A DNA stretch of 19,335 bases from Hyphomicrobiaceae bacterium. Its GTDB lineage: Bacteria; Pseudomonadota; Alphaproteobacteria; Rhizobiales; Hyphomicrobiaceae. Location of the stretch: NCBI GenBank assembly GCA_017353825.1, contig JAFMSC010000029.1:1-19335 (forward strand), given 5' to 3'. Position numbers and translations under genes: made by a program. A model generated the notes under the pieces. That model did no database searches. It was not told where the DNA came from and was given only the letters and a program-made list of their open reading frames with translations. This document shows, one piece after another, positions 15,340-19,335 of the stretch (position 1 is the stretch's first letter; each line of letters starts with the position of its first letter).

Positions 15340-15450
15340 TCAGATCTCGGCGTCGGCGGCGCGCCTATCCTTGGCGTGCCTGACCAGCAGGCAGGCGCCG
15401 AGCTGGTCGAGCTCGTTGACCCACCGATGCCGGAGGCGCACGGGCTTCAT
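15340..15450 (-). CDS. Unrecognised 36-residue microprotein gene in the catabolic operon
   Basis: An ATG at 15448-15450 has AAGGAGGG (15458-15465) seven bases upstream, among the best ribosome sites in the window. The frame runs 36 codons to TGA, 11 bases before the regulator start. The product begins MKPVRLRHRWVNELDQLG and is basic and amphipathic with a central hydrophobic CLLV, then a charged Ala-rich tail. No membrane segment, signal or known domain is seen. It fills the gap between the SMP-30 and LacI genes almost exactly. It could be a small regulator or an accessory subunit, or it could be a leader that couples translation to the regulator gene. I do not recognise the family. Confidence 0.55.
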   Translation of the reverse strand: MKPVRLRHRWVNELDQLGACLLVRHAKDRRAADAEI

Positions 15451-15486
15451 CGGTAGGCCCTCCTTGTGCCGGACATCCTCGCCATC

Positions 15487-16395
15487 TCAGGGCCGCAGGG
15501 CGCCACGCGTACCAACGAACAAGGAGTACAGCGTCGAGCCCGCCGTGATGAACATCCGGTTGCGCTTCGGTCCGCCGAAGGCCAGGTTCGCCACCGTCTC
15601 TGGAACGCGGACTTTGCCGATCAGCTCGCCTTCCGGCGCGATGCAGTGCACGCCATCGGCGGCGCTGGTCCAGATGTTGCCGTCGACATCGATGCGAAAG
15701 CCGTCCGGGATGCCGGGCGCGATCTCGGCTAGGAGACGGCGGTTGCGCAGCGTGCCATCGTACACCTCGTACGCCAGGATGTGGTGCGGGAACTCGGGCC
15801 CGTGCGAGGCGGCGGAGTCGGCGATGTAGAGCGTCTTCTCGTCGGGAGAGAAGGCGAGCCCGTTGGGCTTGACCATCTCATCCGTGACGATCGCAAGCTC
15901 GCCCGACCGCGGATCGAACCGGTAGACGTTGCACCGGCCAATCTCGCTCTCGGCCTTCTCGCCCGTGTAATCCGTGAGGATGCCGTAGTCCGGATCGGTG
16001 AACCAGATGGTGTCGTCGGATCCTACGACAATGTCGTTGGGCGAGTTGAGGCGCTTGCCCTGGAACCGCTCGGCGATGACGGTGATGGTGCCGTCGGGCT
16101 CGGTGCGGGTCACCCTGCGGGCGCCGCTCTCGCAGGTGAGGAGGCGCCCCTGCCGGTCGCGCGTGTTGCCGTTGGCGTGGTTGGAGAACGCACGGTAGAC
16201 CGAGATGGGCTGCCCCTCGGCCCAGCGCAGGATCTGGCTATTGGGAATGTCACTGAACAGCAGGCATTGCCATTCAGCAAACCAGACTGGACCTTCGCTC
16301 CAGCGCATGCCCGTGTGCAGCACCTCCATCTTGGCGTGGGCGATGACGTAGGGGCGAAAGCGATTGAAGTTGATGAAGTCGTAGTGGTCGTTCAT
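15487..16395 (-). CDS. SMP-30/gluconolactonase-family protein
   Basis: This is a 302-residue six-bladed beta-propeller of the SMP-30/gluconolactonase/LRE group. These divalent-metal enzymes hydrolyse lactones of sugar acids and other lactones. The first metal ligand is Glu34 in WSEGPVWF. Further signature parts are GKRLNSPNDIVV (Asn ligand), WFTDPDYGI, VKPNGLAFSPDEKTLYIAD and IPDGFRIDVDGNIWTS (Asp ligand). No signal peptide is seen, so it is cytoplasmic. I chose the ATG at 16395, where the family-like sequence begins. A GTG at 16425 in the same frame overlaps the stop of the MmgE/PrpD gene and would add ten residues; the ribosome site is weak in either case. The close packing suggests co-translation with the gene before it. 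Confidence 0.92.
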   Translation of the reverse strand: MNDHYDFINFNRFRPYVIAHAKMEVLHTGMRWSEGPVWFAEWQCLLFSDIPNSQILRWAEGQPISVYRAFSNHANGNTRDRQGRLLTCESGARRVTRTEPDGTITVIAERFQGKRLNSPNDIVVGSDDTIWFTDPDYGILTDYTGEKAESEIGRCNVYRFDPRSGELAIVTDEMVKPNGLAFSPDEKTLYIADSAASHGPEFPHHILAYEVYDGTLRNRRLLAEIAPGIPDGFRIDVDGNIWTSAADGVHCIAPEGELIGKVRVPETVANLAFGGPKRNRMFITAGSTLYSLFVGTRGALRP

Positions 16396-16417
16396 GTCGA
16401 CACGCCCCGGGCCCGCC

Positions 16418-17791
16418 TCAAGCACGCGAGCCGGGGAGCTCCGTCACGCGCAGGTCGCGCACACAGGCGAGCTCGGTGATGTTCCAGAGCTGGTCGAACA
16501 GCGCGCGCGCATGCGCGCGGCCGAGGCGGCGGGTGGCGCAGTCGAGGAACTTCTCCTGCAGCTCATCGCGGGTGAGCGGACGCTGCCAGCTGCCCTTGGC
16601 GAAGGCTACGGGCGCGTGCTCGATGACCCTGCCGTCGGTAAGCACGATGCTCACGCGGTCGTTCGGCGCCATCGCCAGCTCGGGAACCGTATCGTCCACC
16701 GTGGTGCACGTCACCTTGTCGAGGTTGGCCACTACCTCCGGCCTTGCCACGAACTCATCGGTCAGCTCCGACAGGCCGACGCGGCGGGCGACCAGGGCCG
16801 CCGCCATGGCGAACTCCATGCTGAACTTGGCCTCGAGCCCGGTCTTAGGACGGCTGTTGCGCAGCATCAGCATCTGGACCGCGCCGGTCTGAACGCGGAT
16901 CTCCTTGACTGCATCAGGCTTCAGATCGTGCTCGTTGGCGAGGTCGAGCATGGCATCGATGGCGCGGTGGGTCGAGTAGCAGGTGGGATAGCGCTTCACG
17001 TTGACGCCAGCCCGAGGCATGCGCCACTCCGTGCCGAGCTGTGCGTCGCCTCCGTCGAGGTGCGGCGACCCAGAAGGCGAGATGGCGCGCAGGAAGCCGG
17101 TGCGGTGCTCAATCGCATCCGGGGACGCGGTGAACCCCTCACTGGCGAGCCGCGCCGCGATCACGCCGGACTGGGCGGCGCGGCCTGCATGGAACGACTT
17201 CGTCATGGTACCGAAATTGGCGACGAGGCCCGCGGCCATAGAGGCGCTGAGCGCGATGGCGTGCGCGGTCCTTTGCTCGTCGAGGCCGTTGAGGCGCGCG
17301 CAGGCGGCCGCAGCGGCGGGCGCCCCGTAAAGCGCCGTCGGGTGGAAACCGCGATCGTGCAGTGCGCCGGGCTCGCGGGACAGGAGCAGGGCCCACAGTT
17401 CGTAGCCTGCAACGTAGGCTGCCAACAGCTCGGCGCCGCTGCTGCCGCGAGTCCATCCTTCCGCCAGGATGGCCGGAGTGAGCACTGTGCTCGGATGGCC
17501 GGCCAGCGCAACATCGTCGTAGTCGAGCACGTGGGCGGCCACGCCGTTCACCAGCGCGGCATCCGGGGCGGAGAGATTGCGGCCGGACGGGATCTCGGGT
17601 GCCCCCTCGTTGCTGGTGGAGGCCGGCACGAACTTCGCGACGATGCGCGGGGCCGGCTCGCCAGCGCCGGCGATCATTACGCCGACGCAGTCGGTTATGC
17701 CGGTGCGGGCGGCGTCGATTGAGCGCTGGGGCAGCGTTGCCGTGTCGATGGCGCCGACGAATTGGGCGACCTGGCCGGCGAGTGTCGTCAT
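16418..17791 (-). CDS. MmgE/PrpD-family protein
   Basis: This 457-residue protein belongs to the family of 2-methylcitrate dehydratase (PrpD), itaconate-forming cis-aconitate decarboxylase and iminodisuccinate epimerase; most members have unknown substrates. The start is the ATG at 17789-17791 with GGAGG (17798-17802) upstream. The longer open frame to 17929 runs back into the acyl-CoA dehydrogenase gene and begins with Pro/Arg-rich noise. Family motifs are LDYDDVALAGHPSTVLTPAI, GAPAAAAACARLNGLDE with HAIALSASMAAGL, TKSFHAGRAAQSGVIAARL, and RYPTCYSTHRAIDAMLDL in the second half. The length is normal and there is no signal peptide. It lies 38 bp after the acyl-CoA dehydrogenase gene, so a dehydratase or isomerase step on a product of that enzyme is plausible. 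Confidence 0.92.
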   Translation of the reverse strand: MTTLAGQVAQFVGAIDTATLPQRSIDAARTGITDCVGVMIAGAGEPAPRIVAKFVPASTSNEGAPEIPSGRNLSAPDAALVNGVAAHVLDYDDVALAGHPSTVLTPAILAEGWTRGSSGAELLAAYVAGYELWALLLSREPGALHDRGFHPTALYGAPAAAAACARLNGLDEQRTAHAIALSASMAAGLVANFGTMTKSFHAGRAAQSGVIAARLASEGFTASPDAIEHRTGFLRAISPSGSPHLDGGDAQLGTEWRMPRAGVNVKRYPTCYSTHRAIDAMLDLANEHDLKPDAVKEIRVQTGAVQMLMLRNSRPKTGLEAKFSMEFAMAAALVARRVGLSELTDEFVARPEVVANLDKVTCTTVDDTVPELAMAPNDRVSIVLTDGRVIEHAPVAFAKGSWQRPLTRDELQEKFLDCATRRLGRAHARALFDQLWNITELACVRDLRVTELPGSRA

Positions 17792-17829
17792 GAGCATCCT
17801 CCTGCGTGGGAGCGGGTCGGGGGGCGGGG

Positions 17830-19029
17830 TCAATAGGAGCGGGGTAGGCCCAGCACGTGTTGGCCCAGATAGGCGAGGACGAGGTTGGTGGAGATGGGCG
17901 CGGTCTGATAGATCCGGGCCTCGCGCCATTTGCGCTCCACATCGTATTCCTGGGCGAATCCGAAGCCGCCGTGCGTCTGCATGGCCGCCTCGGCGGCGTG
18001 CCAGGTGGCCTCGGACGCCAACAGCTTCGCCATATTGGCATCAGGCCCGCACGGCTTACCGGCTTCAAACAGCGCGGCGGCCCGGCGCGCCATCATATCG
18101 GCAGCTTCGAGCTCCGCGTAGGCGCGGGCGAGCGGGAACTGCACGCCCTGGTTCTGGCCAATCGGACGCCCGAATACGCGGCGCTGGTTGGCGTAGGCCA
18201 CGCCCTTGTCGAGGAGCCACCGCCCGTCGCCGATGCACTCGGAGGCGACCAGGATGCGCTCCGCATTCATACCGTCGAGAATGTAGCGGAAACCCTGGCC
18301 CTCCTCGCCGATCAGATTCTCCGGCGGAACCTCGAGGTTGTCAAAGAAGACCTCGGTGGTGTTGTGATTGATGAGCGCCTTGATCGGCCGAATCTCCATG
18401 CCGTGCCCGCGCGCCTCGCGCAGGTCGATGATGAACGTCGACAGCCCCTCGGTGCGCTTCTTCACCTGGTCCACGGGCGTCGTGCGCGCGAGCAGCAGCA
18501 TGAGGTCGGAATGCAGCGCGCGCGACGTCCACACCTTCTGGCCGTTGACCACGTAGACGTTGCCCCGCTTCTCGGCTCGCGTCCTCAGCTGCGTGGTGTC
18601 CGAGCCGGTGGTGGGCTCGGTGACGCCGAAGGCCTGCAGGCGCAGCTGGCCGGAGGCGATCTTGGGCAGGTAGCGCCGCTTCTGCTCGTCGCTGCCGTGC
18701 CGCAAGAGCGTACCCATGATGTACATCTGCGCATGCACGGGGCTCGCCGTGCAACCGCATGCGTTGATCTCTTCGAGGATCACCGCTGCCGCGCGCAGCG
18801 GCAGCCCCGACCCGCCGTATTCCTCTGGGATCAACGCGCCCAGGAAGCCCGAAGCCGTCATCGCCTGCACGAACTCGGTCGGATAGGCGCGCGCTTCGTC
18901 GAGCTTGCGCCAGTATTCCGATGGGAAGTCCTTGCAGATGCGGCGGACCGACTCGCGCAGGTCCGGATAGTCCTCGCCCAGCGCGACGGTAACCTCCCCT
19001 TCCGGTGTTTCAGGGCTGTGCACGGTCAT
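17830..19029 (-). CDS. Acyl-CoA dehydrogenase-family protein
   Basis: This 399-residue FAD enzyme would introduce a 2,3-double bond into an acyl-CoA. The ATG at 19027-19029 follows GAGGA by about seven bases; an ATG three codons upstream is also possible. The N-terminal helical domain contains IPEEYGGSGL. The middle domain carries the flavin and acyl motif FGVTEPTTGSDTTQLRT and NGQKVWTS. The C-terminal domain has FGRPIGQNQGVQFPLA and MQTHGGFGFAQEYDVERKWRE. The usual catalytic Glu of the IYEGT motif is missing: the aligned stretch reads IYQTAPISTN, with Pro378 at that place. Instead Glu257, in DGMNAERILVA, sits where isovaleryl-CoA dehydrogenase has its base (Glu254), which hints at a branched substrate. 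It starts 25 bp after the lyase gene, in the same operon. Confidence 0.93.
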   Translation of the reverse strand: MTVHSPETPEGEVTVALGEDYPDLRESVRRICKDFPSEYWRKLDEARAYPTEFVQAMTASGFLGALIPEEYGGSGLPLRAAAVILEEINACGCTASPVHAQMYIMGTLLRHGSDEQKRRYLPKIASGQLRLQAFGVTEPTTGSDTTQLRTRAEKRGNVYVVNGQKVWTSRALHSDLMLLLARTTPVDQVKKRTEGLSTFIIDLREARGHGMEIRPIKALINHNTTEVFFDNLEVPPENLIGEEGQGFRYILDGMNAERILVASECIGDGRWLLDKGVAYANQRRVFGRPIGQNQGVQFPLARAYAELEAADMMARRAAALFEAGKPCGPDANMAKLLASEATWHAAEAAMQTHGGFGFAQEYDVERKWREARIYQTAPISTNLVLAYLGQHVLGLPRSY

Positions 19030-19054
19030 GCGTCTCATCCTCAGTCGCGGCTCG

Positions 19055-19335
19055 TCATGCGGCGGTTTCGACGGGAACCTTGAACGTCTTGGGCAGGCCG
19101 GCGCGGGCGATGGCGCCCGAGAAGCGCTCGGCCGGCAGCCAGCTCTCTACCGTGGTGCGCAGTGCGACCAGCGCCTCGACATGGATGCCGGTGTGGAAGC
19201 CCAGCGATTCCAGCAGGAACACGCAGTCCTCGGTGTTGATGTTTCCCGTGGCGCCGGGCGCGAACGGGCAGCCGCCGAGGCCGCCCAGGGAGGCGGCGAA
19301 GCGGCGCACGCCGGCGTTGACGGCGCCGACCACGT
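19055..19335 (-). CDS. HMG-CoA lyase-like protein, C-terminal part (cut by window edge)
   Basis: Only the last 93 or so codons are inside the window; the gene continues beyond 19335. The conserved GGLGGCPFAPGATGNINTED is the C-terminal signature of hydroxymethylglutaryl-CoA lyase and relatives (HMGL-like TIM barrels). It includes the active-site loop Cys, followed by VFLLESLGFHTGIHVEALV as in the family. These enzymes split 3-hydroxy-3-methylglutaryl-CoA, or related 3-hydroxyacyl-CoAs such as citramalyl-type esters, to acetyl-CoA or a similar CoA ester and a keto acid. It is the first gene seen of the minus-strand operon and precedes the acyl-CoA dehydrogenase gene by 25 bp. Whether HMG-CoA is the real substrate cannot be decided from this fragment. 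Confidence 0.88.
   Translation of the reverse strand, partial: VVGAVNAGVRRFAASLGGLGGCPFAPGATGNINTEDCVFLLESLGFHTGIHVEALVALRTTVESWLPAERFSGAIARAGLPKTFKVPVETAA

Noticed and set aside
15451..15486. A 12-codon frame (15447-15485) whose stop overlaps the microprotein start as ATGA
   Set aside because: Too short, no ribosome site of its own; the overlap is probably accidental.
17857..19083. Plus-strand open frame of about 408 codons opposite the acyl-CoA dehydrogenase gene
   Set aside because: Reverse-frame shadow; the minus strand has full dehydrogenase motifs and a ribosome site.

Overview
The window is GC-rich, densely packed bacterial DNA. Its gene content (high-affinity ABC uptake systems next to CoA-ester and ring-cleavage-type catabolic enzymes, many small intergenic gaps, GTG starts) suggests an alphaproteobacterium, perhaps Hyphomicrobiales or Rhodospirillales. 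No rRNA or housekeeping marker is present, so this placement is an inference. I see no phage, CRISPR, tRNA or intact insertion sequence.

Left edge (1-668): a frame-disrupted minus-strand gene of the GFA-like DUF6151 type, followed by a short leader. Positions 669-6155 hold a plus-strand operon. It encodes a complete branched-chain-amino-acid-type (HAAT) ABC transporter (binding protein, two permeases, two ATPases) and ends with a fumarylacetoacetate-hydrolase-family enzyme. A strong hairpin sits between the binding-protein gene and the first permease gene.

Positions 6265-9975 carry a TauD/TfdA-type Fe(II)/2-oxoglutarate dioxygenase, then a binding protein, ATPase and permease of the NitT/TauT (NMT1/SsuA) class. 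This is the gene content of tauABCD but with the dioxygenase gene first. Two further binding proteins of the same family follow as a divergent pair (10056-11060 minus, 11335-12339 plus). Neither has an ATPase or permease of its own, so one translocator may serve three receptors.

Positions 12340-14299 are gene-poor. They contain a 41-residue predicted lipoprotein (12867-12992), several inverted repeats, two short tandem repeats and a 40-bp direct repeat with a 111-bp period.

The right part (14300-19335) is a tight minus-strand catabolic operon. In transcription order it encodes an HMG-CoA-lyase-like protein (cut by the window edge), an acyl-CoA dehydrogenase with an isovaleryl-CoA-dehydrogenase-like catalytic residue pattern, an MmgE/PrpD protein, an SMP-30/gluconolactonase-like protein, an unrecognised 36-residue microprotein with an excellent ribosome binding site, and a LacI-family regulator. 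Taken together the window looks like an uptake-and-degradation island for one or a few organic acids, with the LacI protein the likely local regulator. The substrate cannot be read from the sequence. The most novel items are the three-receptor transporter set, the two small genes and the repeat-bearing gap.
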